From: Chitinophagales bacterium
Lineage (GTDB): Bacteria; Bacteroidota; Bacteroidia; Chitinophagales; Saprospiraceae
Length of the DNA: 64,000 nt
Direction: 5' to 3'
Assembly: GCA_013299105.1 (NCBI GenBank)
Contig: JAAFJY010000004.1
Span: 208,423 to 272,422 of the forward strand
A program made the translations under genes and the position numbers. Below the pieces are notes generated by a model. It made no database searches and had not been told where the DNA came from. It worked only from the letters and a program-made list of their open reading frames with translations. Shown piece after piece: positions 25,224 to 33,919 of the stretch. Within the stretch, counting starts at the first letter, position 1, and every line of letters starts with the position of its first letter.

Positions 25224-27236
25224 ATGGAACACCAACATGTCTATGACAAGAATGGCAAGCAATTGTGCTGCACGTTGGAAGAAAAAATCAACCAAAAAGC
25301 CGAAGCTCTTCACCCTGAAGATGGACAAGATCACAACCATGACCATGCCCCGGCAACTGGTGGAAAAGACAGGGTATGGTATTTGTTTTTACCTGCTACA
25401 TTGTCTTTGGTCTTATTACTTATGGCCTTGGCTTTTGACAATAACTGGGTGCAAAAGCCTGTTTTTTTTGAGGGGTCTATCCGCCTATTTTGGTACATTT
25501 TAGCTTATATTCCAGTAGGTTTTCCGGTACTCAAAGAGGCCTGGCAGACCATGCTTAAAGGAGAATTTTTCACCGAATTCCTTCTAATGGCCCTGGCTAC
25601 CATCGGTGCTTTTGCTATCGGGGAGTACCCTGAAGCAGTGGCGGTAATGCTCTTTTATGCCATCGGAGAGACCTTTCAAACCTTAGCGGTCAGACGGGCA
25701 AAAGGCAATATAAAAGCATTATTGGACCAACGTCCTGATGAGGTCAATATTTTAGAAAATGGGCAAATAAGGGTAGTCAAGGCGGCCGAGGTAGGTATCG
25801 ACGCAGTGGTACAATTGCGCCCAGGTGAAAAATTGGCCTTGGACGGTGAGTTATTATCCGAATCAGCCTCCTTTAACACTGCTGCGCTAACGGGCGAAAG
25901 CAAACCCGATACCAAGGTACGAGGTGATGCGGTATTAGCAGGTATGATCAACCTCAACTCGGTAGCTCAGGTAAAAGTAACCAAGGCTTATACTGACAGC
26001 AAATTGTCGCGCATCTTAGAAATGGTGCAAAATGCTACTGCTCAAAAAGCACCAACAGAATTGTTCATCCGCAAATTTGCGAAGTATTATACTCCAGTAG
26101 TGGTGCTTTTGGCGGTGTTTATTTGTGTTCTACCCTATTTTATCGTTAAAGACTTTCAGTTTCAAACATGGCTTTACCGTGCATTGGTTTTCCTGGTTAT
26201 TTCATGTCCCTGTGCCCTGGTCATTTCGATTCCGTTAGGCTATTTTGGTGGTATTGGAGCAGCCTCACGCAAAGGGATTTTGTTCAAAGGCAGCAATTTT
26301 CTTGACGTAATGGCCGCGATCAAAAACGTGGTGGTAGATAAAACTGGAACAATGACAGAAGGGGTCTTCAAAGTTCAGGAACTACAACTAAATTCAGGTG
26401 TGGATCGAGAAAGCACCCTACGATGGGTCAATGTTTTAGAAAGTAAGAGTACCCATCCCGTAGCGAGTGCAATCCACAGTTATGTAGGCCTAGTTGACAC
26501 CAGCATTCAGTTTGATACAGTTGAAGAAATTGCGGGGCATGGTTTGAGAGCTAAAATAGGTAATGAGGAGTACTTGGTGGGCAATTTCAAGTTACTTGAT
26601 AAGTTTGGCGTAGCTTATGACTTTGAACCATCCAAAGTGGTGTACACCCTAGTTGCTATCGCCAAAAACCAAAAATATCTAGGTCACCTAACCATTTCGG
26701 ATCGCATCAAACCAGATGCTGCCAAAGCGTTGACTCAATTACAAAAATTGGGAGTAAAATTGACGATGCTAAGTGGTGACAAAGATGCCGTGGTTCAGCA
26801 TGTGGCCAGAAGCCTAAACATCGATCGCGCTTTTGGGGATTTACTGCCTGAAGACAAGGTGGACAAAGTAAAAGAATTGAAAGCCACTGGCGAAAGTGTT
26901 GCTTTTGTAGGTGATGGGGTAAACGATGCCCCAGTCGTAGCCCTAAGCGACGCAGGGATCGCCATGGGTGGCCTAGGCAGCGATGCTACTATTGAAACTG
27001 CCGATATTGTGATTCAGGACGATCAGCCCTCGAAGATACCACTTGCTATTCGCATTGGTAAGGCTACCAAAAGTGTAGTTTGGCAAAACGTAATTTTGGC
27101 CTTTCTAGTCAAAGGCATCGTTTTGATTCTGGGCGCTGGTGGCCTAGCAACCATGTGGGAAGCAGTATTTGCTGACGTTGGTGTTGCACTGCTAGCGATC
27201 TTGAATGCAGTAAGGGTTCAGCGGATGCGATTTTGA
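25224..27236 (+). CDS. Heavy-metal-translocating P1B-type ATPase
   Basis: A 670-residue metal-exporting ATPase of the inner membrane. Key motifs: actuator TGES, CPC in the transport helix (SCPCALVISIP, about 326-328), phosphorylation site DKTGTMTEG (Asp about 371), HP motif STHPVASAI, and GDGVNDAPVV (about 563). There is no N-terminal HMA domain; instead a CC pair (KQLCCTLEEK) and a His/Asp stretch (DHNHDHAPATGGK) precede the first helix. The CPC and the last-helix region (WEAVFADVGVALLAILNAVR) suggest the Zn/Cd/Pb (ZntA/CadA) group. The gene is AT-richer than the pump genes before it. It is convergent with the DUF3703 gene. Confidence 0.92.
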   Translation: MEHQHVYDKNGKQLCCTLEEKINQKAEALHPEDGQDHNHDHAPATGGKDRVWYLFLPATLSLVLLLMALAFDNNWVQKPVFFEGSIRLFWYILAYIPVGFPVLKEAWQTMLKGEFFTEFLLMALATIGAFAIGEYPEAVAVMLFYAIGETFQTLAVRRAKGNIKALLDQRPDEVNILENGQIRVVKAAEVGIDAVVQLRPGEKLALDGELLSESASFNTAALTGESKPDTKVRGDAVLAGMINLNSVAQVKVTKAYTDSKLSRILEMVQNATAQKAPTELFIRKFAKYYTPVVVLLAVFICVLPYFIVKDFQFQTWLYRALVFLVISCPCALVISIPLGYFGGIGAASRKGILFKGSNFLDVMAAIKNVVVDKTGTMTEGVFKVQELQLNSGVDRESTLRWVNVLESKSTHPVASAIHSYVGLVDTSIQFDTVEEIAGHGLRAKIGNEEYLVGNFKLLDKFGVAYDFEPSKVVYTLVAIAKNQKYLGHLTISDRIKPDAAKALTQLQKLGVKLTMLSGDKDAVVQHVARSLNIDRAFGDLLPEDKVDKVKELKATGESVAFVGDGVNDAPVVALSDAGIAMGGLGSDATIETADIVIQDDQPSKIPLAIRIGKATKSVVWQNVILAFLVKGIVLILGAGGLATMWEAVFADVGVALLAILNAVRVQRMRF

Positions 27237-27239
27237 AAT

Positions 27240-27282
27240 GGAGCCGCTGAGACTTCAGCGGTATCGTTGCATCAGCGGCTCC
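27240..27282. terminator. Bidirectional terminator hairpin between convergent genes
   Basis: GGAGCCGCTGA (27240-27250) and TCAGCGGCTCC (27272-27282) form a perfect 11-bp stem around a 21-nt loop. It starts 4 bp after the ATPase stop and overlaps the 3' end of the DUF3703 gene. Confidence 0.6.
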
Positions 27283-27620
27283 AGATCAGCTGGCAGATCC
27301 AGCACCTGTAGTGGTGGAACATTGGCACCCCCCGTATTGCCAACGGGGATTTTCCCTACAAAGGATTTGACACCGCCAACAAGAAGTCGCAATATTTGGC
27401 CCCGAATCTCCTTCCAGCTTTTAATTTTGAAGCCGAAGCGCAACATCAACCAATGCACTTGAGAATGCTCAAGAGCCCAGGGTTGTCCGATGATATGGGC
27501 TCTTTCCAAGTGATGCCAGGCTTTTTGTAAGTCCTCGGCTGCCAGGTATTGTTGATAAGCATTTAGCTCGGCTTGGTAATGTGGCCGCAAGCCAATGGGT
27601 ATAGACCAGTAGAATTTCAT
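27255..27620 (-). CDS. DUF3703 protein
   Basis: A 121-residue soluble protein. It shows the full DUF3703 (PF12487) pattern: HYQAELNAYQQYLAAEDLQ, then AWHHLERAHIIGQPWALEHS, VHWLMLRFGFK, and the Gly-rich VGNTGGANVPPLQ. Members are often found beside heavy-metal resistance genes, but no biochemical role is known. Here it is convergent with the P1B ATPase and shares a terminator hairpin with it. Its upstream region is shared with the divergent NhaC gene. Confidence 0.85.
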   Translation of the reverse strand: MKFYWSIPIGLRPHYQAELNAYQQYLAAEDLQKAWHHLERAHIIGQPWALEHSQVHWLMLRFGFKIKSWKEIRGQILRLLVGGVKSFVGKIPVGNTGGANVPPLQVLDLPADLEPLMQRYR

Positions 27621-27737
27621 GATGTTGTTTTTCGCAATTAATCAAGAAAGCCTTATTTGTGTAGGCGATTATTCCAGCAAAATAGCTATTTTCTTCAGAA
27701 AATTTTATACGTGTAAATATCGAACCCCTGAAAAACT

Positions 27738-27745
27738 TATATTTG
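27738..27745 (+). promoter_or_regulatory. -7 box upstream of the NhaC antiporter
   Basis: TATATTTG matches the Bacteroidota -7 consensus exactly and lies 20 nt before ATG 27766. No clear -33 element is seen. Confidence 0.45.
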
Positions 27746-27765
27746 GGCACACTCAACTACACTTC

Positions 27766-29121
27766 ATGGAATTCGGCGCACTGGCATTGATCCCCCCCTT
27801 GGTAGTCATCTCTTTGGGCATTTTGATTCGGCGGGCGTTTGAGCCTTTGCTCATTGGTTGTTTGGTGGGTTTTTTGCTCATCAAACCGGGAGCTTTTCCG
27901 GGTAATTTCGTCACTGCACTCAAAGAGACTTTGCAACATGCCGACATGGTGTGGGTGATTTTGGTATGTGGCTTGTATGGTTCTTTGATCCATTTGATCA
28001 TCCAATCGGGCGGGGTTTTTGCTTTTGGCGAATACGTTTTGCGTTTTGTCAAAAATCGGCGCAGTGCACTGGGGGTAAGTTGGTTGCTGGGCATTTTCAT
28101 TTTCATCGACGACTACATGAGCGCCCTCGCCAGTGGCGTGACCATGCGCAAAATCACCGACAATTACCGGGTTTCCAGAGAGATGTTGGCCTTTATTGTC
28201 AATGCTACCGCCGCACCAGTTTGTTTGCTGATCCCGATGAGTACCTGGTCGATTTACGCGGGTAAACTGATGGAAGACAACAAAGTGGTAGGAGTTGGAC
28301 AAGGTTTTGAGGCTTACTTGAATACGCTGCCCTACATGTTCTATGCCTGGGTGATTGTGGGGATCGCCTTGCTGGTGGCGATGGAGAAATTTCCCCTGTT
28401 CGGCAAACTCAAACGCGCCGAAATCCGCGCCGCCGAAACTGGGGTTTTGGCCCCACCCAATTCCAGCTACGAAAACCCCGACGAAGTGCCCAGCAGCTTT
28501 AAAAATGCCAAACCTATCCATTTTTTCCTGCCTTTGATCGTGCTCATTGCGGCTACTTTGTTGTTGGAAAAAGATGCATTGTTGGGCGTTTTGGCGGGTT
28601 TGGTCTTCACTTTTGTTTATTACTGGCTCAGTGGGGTGATGGGTTTTGTGAAATTGAGCGACGGCATTTTTGAGGGATTCAAAAGCATGGTTTTTGCCCT
28701 CGCCATCCTGACCATGTCGTATGTGTTGAAAAAAGTAGGGGATGAGATGGGCCTCACGCCTTATGTGATCGAAAGTGTAAAGGGCATTTTGTCCAAGGGC
28801 TTGTTGCCGATGGTGATTTTTCTGGCTTTGAGCTTTATTTCTTACACCACTGCCTCGTCTTGGGGCATGTACGCGGTGGCCATTCCGATTGTTGTGCCTT
28901 TGGCCCAGGCATTGGGGGCTAATGTGTGGCTGAGTTTGGCCGCTGTGATTTCGGCAGGAGGTTTCGGCTCCCAAGCCAGTTTTTACTCGGATGTCACGGT
29001 GCTCACAGCCACCAGCACCCAGTGCAACAACATGGAATTGTCGTTTTCGGCCTTGCCTTACAACCTATTGGCACTTGGGATTGCGGCCTTGTTGTTTTTG
29101 GGTTTTGGGATTTTGTCATAA
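27766..29121 (+). CDS. Na+/H+ antiporter, NhaC family
   Basis: A 451-residue multi-pass inner-membrane protein with about eleven hydrophobic segments. It carries the NhaC (PF03553) pattern: FIDDYMSALASGVTMRKITDNYRVSREMLAFI and VNATAAPVCLLIPMSTW, then in the second half SWGMYAVAIPIVVPLAQALGA and GGFGSQASFYSDVTVLTA. It should exchange Na+ (or another cation or solute) for protons. ATG 27766 is preferred over the upstream in-frame codon at 27619, which would overlap the DUF3703 start and add a non-homologous tail. Confidence 0.88.
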   Translation: MEFGALALIPPLVVISLGILIRRAFEPLLIGCLVGFLLIKPGAFPGNFVTALKETLQHADMVWVILVCGLYGSLIHLIIQSGGVFAFGEYVLRFVKNRRSALGVSWLLGIFIFIDDYMSALASGVTMRKITDNYRVSREMLAFIVNATAAPVCLLIPMSTWSIYAGKLMEDNKVVGVGQGFEAYLNTLPYMFYAWVIVGIALLVAMEKFPLFGKLKRAEIRAAETGVLAPPNSSYENPDEVPSSFKNAKPIHFFLPLIVLIAATLLLEKDALLGVLAGLVFTFVYYWLSGVMGFVKLSDGIFEGFKSMVFALAILTMSYVLKKVGDEMGLTPYVIESVKGILSKGLLPMVIFLALSFISYTTASSWGMYAVAIPIVVPLAQALGANVWLSLAAVISAGGFGSQASFYSDVTVLTATSTQCNNMELSFSALPYNLLALGIAALLFLGFGILS

Positions 29122-29133
29122 TCATTGGGCTGC

Positions 29134-29209
29134 ACCCTATTTCCACATAGGGTTGCGCCCTATTTCCATAGGGCTTCCCCTATGCTGACGTATCTCGCCC
29201 TTTCAGGGC
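29134..29209. repeat. Cluster of three small hairpins ahead of the Crp gene
   Basis: Three adjacent hairpins: ACCCTAT/ATAGGGT (29134-29153), GCCCTAT/ATAGGGC (29157-29174) and GCCCT/AGGGC (29197-29209). They lie between the antiporter and the Crp-type regulator, the last ending 6 nt before ATG 29216. They look like a REP-type repeat; termination or leader control is possible. Confidence 0.5.
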
Positions 29210-29215
29210 TTATTT

Positions 29216-29800
29216 ATGCAAGTTACTGATCAAATTATTCGGAACATCAGCCGCTACACGGCCCTTGAGGAGCAGGAAAAGGTCGATTTCTTGTCTTTGC
29301 TCAGTTTTAGAGAAATTGCTAAAAAGGAGGCGATCCTGAAAGCGGGCCAGCCCTGTCAGCATTTGAATTATGTGCATTCCGGTACTTTGCGCGCTTATTG
29401 TTTCGACAAGGAGGGCAAGGAGTCCACGGTCATGTTTGCGGTAGCCGATTGGTGGATCACTGACATGTTTTGCTTTTTGAACCAAAAACCTGCCATGCTG
29501 TACATCGAGGCATTGGAAGGCAGCAGCGTTTTTCAGCTCAGCAGAGCCAATTTTGAGCACTTATTTGCAACCCAGCCCTCATTCGAGCGCGTTTTTAGGA
29601 TTTTGATGCAAAATGCTTATACCCGCGAGCAGTTGCGGGTCATCGAGCGCTTGAGCCTTTCGGCGGAGGAGCGGTATGACAATTTCATCGCGAAGTACCC
29701 GCAGTTTGTGGAGAAGGTGCCGCAGAAACACATTGCTTCGTACTTGGGGATCACGCCTGAGTTTTTGAGTGCGATTCGGCGGGGTAAGTTGGGGAGGTAA
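29216..29800 (+). CDS. Crp/Fnr-family transcriptional regulator
   Basis: A 194-residue regulator. Residues about 20-115 form a cNMP-binding-type beta-roll (REIAKKEAILKAGQPCQHLNYV, SGTLRAYCF), and the C-terminal part has a helix-turn-helix (KHIASYLGITPEFLSAIRRG). The roll lacks an obvious full cyclic-nucleotide signature, as in many Bacteroidota members, so the effector is unknown. It lies after the antiporter on the same strand. Confidence 0.85.
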   Translation: MQVTDQIIRNISRYTALEEQEKVDFLSLLSFREIAKKEAILKAGQPCQHLNYVHSGTLRAYCFDKEGKESTVMFAVADWWITDMFCFLNQKPAMLYIEALEGSSVFQLSRANFEHLFATQPSFERVFRILMQNAYTREQLRVIERLSLSAEERYDNFIAKYPQFVEKVPQKHIASYLGITPEFLSAIRRGKLGR

Positions 29801-29884
29801 GGTTACTTTCTTAAGCTACCTTAATCTTTTTGCCCTTTTGACTTTCTTCCTTTGCATCACTTTCAACCGAAAAAAACCATTGTC

Positions 29885-30247
29885 ATGATGATTCTGATTG
29901 CTGGCCCTTATCGGGGCGGCACCAACGATGATCCCGAACTGATCAAAAAAAACCTGGACCGACTCGAATCTGCAGCCCTGCCCTTGTTTCGCATGGGGCA
30001 TATTCCGATCATTGGCGAGTGGGTAGCCCTGCCCTTGATGCACTTGGCTGGCTCGAAACAAATCGGCGATGCCATTTGGGATGAAATTCAATACCCCGTA
30101 GCGCATCGACTTTTGGAAAAATGCGACGCGGTTTTGCGGCTCGAAGGGGCTTCCAAAGGGGCCGACAATGATGTCAGGATTGCATTGGAGCGAGGCTTGA
30201 AGGTTTATTATCGGCTGGAGGATGTGCCTGGGGGAGGGGATGGATAA
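29885..30247 (+). CDS. DUF4406 protein (nucleoside-deoxyribosyltransferase-like fold)
   Basis: A 120-residue soluble protein. ILIAGPYRGG at the N-terminus, GHIPIIGEW in the middle and CDAVLRLEGASKGADNDVRIA near the C-terminus match DUF4406, a Rossmann-like family related to nucleoside 2-deoxyribosyltransferases. The substrate is not known. There are two adjacent ATGs (29885, 29888); upstream in-frame codons give no homologous sequence. Confidence 0.8.
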   Translation: MMILIAGPYRGGTNDDPELIKKNLDRLESAALPLFRMGHIPIIGEWVALPLMHLAGSKQIGDAIWDEIQYPVAHRLLEKCDAVLRLEGASKGADNDVRIALERGLKVYYRLEDVPGGGDG

Positions 30248-30268
30248 GATCAATCTTTCCACTTACTT

Positions 30269-30485
30269 AAAGTGAGTTCTGGATTCTTGAGGCTTATTTT
30301 TTCAAAATACGATAGACAATAGAAGATATACTACATATGATTTTGGGGCTCTATCGCAAATTTTGTGGTAGCTTGAGTATTCGTTTGCACACTTTGAAGT
30401 TTTCAAATTGAAAAATTCACAATTTCGCCTTCACAAGATGCTTTAAGTTGCTAAAAAACAACGTTTTTTAACCAGAACTCACTTT
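30269..30485. repeat. Dispersed repeat family C, copy 1, with perfect 14-bp terminal inverted repeats
   Basis: The element begins AAAGTGAGTTCTGG (30269-30282) and ends with its exact reverse complement CCAGAACTCACTTT (30472-30485); both sides are flanked by ACTT, a possible 4-bp target duplication. The interior contains ATACGATAGACAA, ACATATGATTT, GGGGCTC and TCGTTTGCAC, which recur at 33.6, 41.6 and 57.8 kb. Its right end overlaps the stop codon of the GH28-like gene by 2 bp. It carries no gene. Confidence 0.8.
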
Positions 30486-31830
30486 ACTTAAAACTCAGTC
30501 CCGTGGTATGAATGGTGGTCAAATGGCCGTTATAAGTGGACGTTACCTTCACCCCATGCAGCCTAAAATTTTCCAAAACCACATTTTTAATGCCAAAATC
30601 GTCGCTGAAACCCAAAATTTGCGAGGAGGGCCGATGATCGCCCTCAACGCTGATGTTTCGGAAGCTTACGTTCTCAATTTTTCCGCGTATTTTGTCTTTG
30701 GAGTACTGCGAAAACAGGATTTTGAAATCAATGAGCCAGCCTTGGGCGTCTTCTACCCGAATGTCTTCGTACAAGACGTTGCGGATTAGGGCGCGGTCGC
30801 CGTTGTGGATGGTAAAAGTGCCTTCGGGGCCTTCTACGTGAATGATGTCGCAATTGCGAAAAGTGACATTTTGGATGGTATCGGTGCGAGTTTCAAAACC
30901 AATCTCCAGGGCATTTCCCCATACGCCGTTCCAGAAAACTGAATTTTGCACCAGTATGCTGTCAACCCGGATATCGGAACTGAAATTCGTAAAATAATCC
31001 ACCCCTGCTTTGATCGCAATGCAATCGTCCTTGCTTTGGATGAAGCAGTTGTTGACCAGTACTTGTTGTGAGCCCACGATGTCGATGCCATCGTCCCAAT
31101 CGTTGGAGGAAACTATTTTGAGGTTGTTGTAAGTCACCTTTTTGGAGGCAAAACAAGGCGCACTCCAGCTGCGGTTTTCGGTTAAAACAAGGCCCTCAAC
31201 CAGCACATTTTCGCATTGGTTGATTTCGATTGGCCTTACTTCGCCCTTCGCTGACAGTCGATTGTCGATGATGCCCCGCCCCATGAATCGGATGTTTCGG
31301 CCTCCATTGGTTTTAAAATTGCCGTGTACCAGGGCCCCTCCTTCGATGTACACGGTTTGGTTGCTTTTCACCAAGACCTCACCGGGGGTATGTATTTTCC
31401 CTTTCTCAAAGAAAATCACATGCTTGTCCTTGCGGTCGGGAATCTCTGTTTCGATTGGATTGGCAAAAATGAAGAGGGGCCTTTTCAGGTTCTGATTGAT
31501 CTCAATGCTCAGGTTTTCGGGTTTTTCCAATGTAAATCGGATTTGGTTGCGGTATTGCATCCCCTGGATGTTGCGGCTTTTGGGCCTGATGTCGAAATTG
31601 TAAATGGGGGAGGCAAAAGTCACCTTTAATTCTATCCTACCTTCAAATGAAAAAGTGGCGAAGGCCGCACACCTGGTATTGTACACAAAAACGGGCTGTC
31701 CGTTGATTTCCAGCGCAAACTCAGGGGCCATTTCCGCTGCTTCGGGTGCTGGATAAAGGTACAATTGCTGGGCATTCAAGCAGTTTGAAGCCGCGATAAG
31801 GAGCGCGAAAATGAAGAGGATGGCTTTCAT
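30484..31830 (-). CDS. Exported right-handed beta-helix protein, GH28 (polygalacturonase)-like
   Basis: A 448-residue exported protein with signal peptide (to about residue 20, SNCLNAQ). The C-terminal two thirds is a parallel beta-helix; NDWDDGIDIV (about 243-252) and SKDDCIAIK (about 266-274) correspond to the two Asp-containing active-site blocks of glycoside hydrolase family 28. The next catalytic block, normally GHG, is not obvious (GNALEIGFE), so substrate and activity may differ from pectin hydrolysis. ATG 31830 gives the signal peptide; the longer frame up to 32028 does not. The stop codon coincides with the end of a family C repeat. Confidence 0.78.
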   Translation of the reverse strand: MKAILFIFALLIAASNCLNAQQLYLYPAPEAAEMAPEFALEINGQPVFVYNTRCAAFATFSFEGRIELKVTFASPIYNFDIRPKSRNIQGMQYRNQIRFTLEKPENLSIEINQNLKRPLFIFANPIETEIPDRKDKHVIFFEKGKIHTPGEVLVKSNQTVYIEGGALVHGNFKTNGGRNIRFMGRGIIDNRLSAKGEVRPIEINQCENVLVEGLVLTENRSWSAPCFASKKVTYNNLKIVSSNDWDDGIDIVGSQQVLVNNCFIQSKDDCIAIKAGVDYFTNFSSDIRVDSILVQNSVFWNGVWGNALEIGFETRTDTIQNVTFRNCDIIHVEGPEGTFTIHNGDRALIRNVLYEDIRVEDAQGWLIDFKILFSQYSKDKIRGKIENVSFRNISVEGDHRPSSQILGFSDDFGIKNVVLENFRLHGVKVTSTYNGHLTTIHTTGLSFK

Positions 31831-31838
31831 TGGATCGA

Positions 31839-31846
31839 TAAAGGTA
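31839..31846 (-). promoter_or_regulatory. -7 box upstream of the GH28-like gene
   Basis: On the minus strand TACCTTTA, close to TAnnTTTG, lies 8 bp before ATG 31830. No convincing -33 element is at the standard distance. Confidence 0.35.
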
Positions 31847-32031
31847 GGTGCGTGAGCAATTGGAGTCATGGACAAACTTACAAAGTTCTCAAGAGATTGG
31901 TGATGCCATTTGAGAGGAGATTTGATACAGGAGTGCGCGTAATTGAAAGCTTGGCCAGGGCTTGACAGTGATCGAATAATTGTTGAATATTGTAAGCATT
32001 GAGTGATGTTTTTCACATCAGTACCCATCTT

Positions 32032-32631
32032 ATGCCGATCAAACTAATTCTTTCCCTCATTTTGGCCTTGTCCCTGCTTGCTTGCGGCGAGCGGCAAAGG
32101 GAACAAACTCCAAAAGAAACGCCAAAAGCGCTGGCAACCGAATCTGAATACAAAATTTCTTCCAGGCGAAGCTATGACGACCTGCTGGAAGATTTATACA
32201 GCGAGCTGGTCAGCAAGGACAATGACTTGCAAGCCCTTGAAGACCAAATTGCAGCACTCAATGAAAATCAAATCGACTCCAGTGCTGCTTTCCAAAACTA
32301 CGACAACAAAAACCAGGCGTATTTCTTTTCGGCGGACAGGCATCTCGCAGGCATCTCAGATTCCCTGGTAAGGGACGAAATGAAAGCGCTTCTCGCTAAA
32401 AGTTTGGCAAAATACAATGCGTTAAGCACCAAACACCATGAACTAGTGGGCCTCATCGCAGCAAAAAACCTGAGGATTGCCGACTTGCACACTGTCTTAA
32501 AAATCGTAAAAACCTTGCCCTTGATTGAGAAATACCAAGTCGAGCATTTGCCGAGCTCCAAGTCGTTGAAGGGGTATGTCAAAAAGCAGGAGGAAGTGAT
32601 TCGGAGGGAGAAGGGGCTGATTGGGGAGTAG
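32032..32631 (+). CDS. Hypothetical coiled-coil lipoprotein
   Basis: A 199-residue lipoprotein (LSLLACGE, Cys near residue 17). The mature part is charged and mostly helical, with heptad-like runs (DNDLQALEDQIAALNENQ; LIAAKNLRIADLHTVLKIVK) suggesting coiled coils. No family recognised. ATG 32032 gives the lipoprotein signal. The next gene starts 6 bp after its stop and is probably co-transcribed. Confidence 0.65.
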   Translation: MPIKLILSLILALSLLACGERQREQTPKETPKALATESEYKISSRRSYDDLLEDLYSELVSKDNDLQALEDQIAALNENQIDSSAAFQNYDNKNQAYFFSADRHLAGISDSLVRDEMKALLAKSLAKYNALSTKHHELVGLIAAKNLRIADLHTVLKIVKTLPLIEKYQVEHLPSSKSLKGYVKKQEEVIRREKGLIGE

Positions 32632-32637
32632 AATTTA

Positions 32638-33120
32638 GTGCCAAAAAATAGCGATTATGACCAGGTGTTTTTTTCAGACCTTTTGATGCGCTTGAGGTTA
32701 ACAAGCTGTGATCCAGTTCATCGACTCAAAAAAATACAACTCACCGAAATGAGCTTATTGATTTACATCTACAGAAAACAAGAAGGCACTGATATGACTG
32801 CGCTCCAGGCAAAAATCCCCAGTCCACACAACGAGCTCTTTGGTTTTGATCGATGCAGAGAAACTTTATGGGGACATCCGATCATGAAATCATTGGGTTG
32901 TGAATTGATTGGTACATTAAAAGACCAGAATATTTACGCTTTTGACGAGGACGTATTCAAACTCAAAAAAGAGCTCAATAAAATTTTTGAGAACATCGAA
33001 CGCGTTGCAAAAGAGACCAATTATGCCCCTGAGTTCATCCTATTTCGGGTAGAAAATGCCCTTGAAGCAATCAAAATTGTAGAACAAAATCTGGACATTG
33101 CCGGAATTGCGATTGAATAG
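32638..33120 (+). CDS. Hypothetical protein (GTG start)
   Basis: A 160-residue soluble protein of unknown function, starting at GTG 32638, 6 bp after the lipoprotein stop; an ATG at 32686 is an alternative start. The C-terminal half is helical (FKLKKELNKIFENIERVAKE). No motif or family recognised. It may form an operon with the upstream lipoprotein. Confidence 0.55.
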   Translation: MPKNSDYDQVFFSDLLMRLRLTSCDPVHRLKKIQLTEMSLLIYIYRKQEGTDMTALQAKIPSPHNELFGFDRCRETLWGHPIMKSLGCELIGTLKDQNIYAFDEDVFKLKKELNKIFENIERVAKETNYAPEFILFRVENALEAIKIVEQNLDIAGIAIE

Positions 33121-33204
33121 TGTTCAGCTCTTGCCTTTGGCTATAAATGCTTTCCAATACCAGGTGTAAATGTACTTTTAAACCACCACTTCACCACCCA
33201 AACC

Positions 33205-33531
33205 ATGACCATCCCAAGCACCATTCACACCTGGCAAAAAGCCAACCCCTCCTTCGGGATCATTTTACCCAATGCCTGGTTTGGCAGACCTTACGACAAC
33301 CTGCATGAAATCACTTGGCTGGAAGACCGGAAGTACAGGCTTTTGATCGAAGTGGATGAGCAAATGCTGCTGATCCTCACCAAAACACCGCAATTTGAGC
33401 TGAGGCTAGATGGGAAGGATTTGGTGATGAGCAATTTTTTACGATTGACCTTTGAGCGATTGGCCTATGGTGATTTGAGTATGCATACCGAATCCTTTGA
33501 CCAGGGGGAACTTCGGTTGATGGGATATTGA
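33205..33531 (+). CDS. Hypothetical protein
   Basis: A 108-residue soluble protein with mixed alpha/beta character and several Trp and Tyr residues (WFGRPYDNLHEITWLEDRKY). No domain recognised and no signal peptide. Coding potential is supported by an ATG start, the absence of a longer overlapping frame and normal composition. The function cannot be inferred. Confidence 0.55.
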   Translation: MTIPSTIHTWQKANPSFGIILPNAWFGRPYDNLHEITWLEDRKYRLLIEVDEQMLLILTKTPQFELRLDGKDLVMSNFLRLTFERLAYGDLSMHTESFDQGELRLMGY

Positions 33532-33547
33532 GGGTTAGGGATTTTTT

Positions 33548-33750
33548 GGTGAATTCTGGGATTGTACCGTGAATTTTGGTTTTTAGGCTCTTTTTTTGAC
33601 ATACAACATACGATAGACGACATACGATATCTGATTTAGGAGCTCGCTGGAGAGATTTGTCGTGTTTTGAATTATCGTTTGCACGGTTTGAGAATTTTGA
33701 ATCCACCCTTCGCAAGCCAAATCTAATATCGTTTTTTTTCACGAAATGTT
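33548..33750 (+). repeat. Dispersed repeat family C, copy 2
   Basis: Starts near GTGAATTCTGG and contains ATACGATAGACGACATACGA, TCTGATTTAGGAGCTCGCTGG, TTTGTCGTGTTTT and ATCGTTTGCACGGTTTG. It is followed directly by a family B copy, and together they fill the gap 33532-33919, which has no gene. Confidence 0.75.
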
Positions 33751-33764
33751 AAGTGCAGTATTTG

Positions 33765-33911
33765 TCAACGTCATGCTGGCAATCCGTAAAAATCCGTTTA
33801 ATCCGTTTTATCTGTGTTCCCAACCCGCACAGCGGGACGGAAAAGATTCGTGGTCCCAGCAGAGCAACAATGTTGCGAATTGGCAAGGTGTATTTGTGGC
33901 TTATAACTAAC
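33765..33911 (+). repeat. Dispersed repeat family B, copy 2
   Basis: Reads GTCAACGTCATGCTGGCAAT, then ATCCGTTTTATCTGTGTTCC, a CCCGCACAGCGGG hairpin, GATTCGTGGTCCCAGCAGAG and GTTGCGAATTGGCAAGG. It ends 9 bp before the convergent GNAT gene stop. Confidence 0.8.
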
Positions 33912-33919
33912 CCCATAAC

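Noticed and set aside
27738-27766. NhaC start at the upstream codon 27619
   Set aside because: It would overlap the DUF3703 start and place a -7 box inside the gene; ATG 27766 gives the normal family N-terminus.
28000-28974. Long minus-strand frame opposite the NhaC gene
   Set aside because: It is His/Gln-rich and without a recognisable domain, as expected for the antisense of a membrane protein gene.
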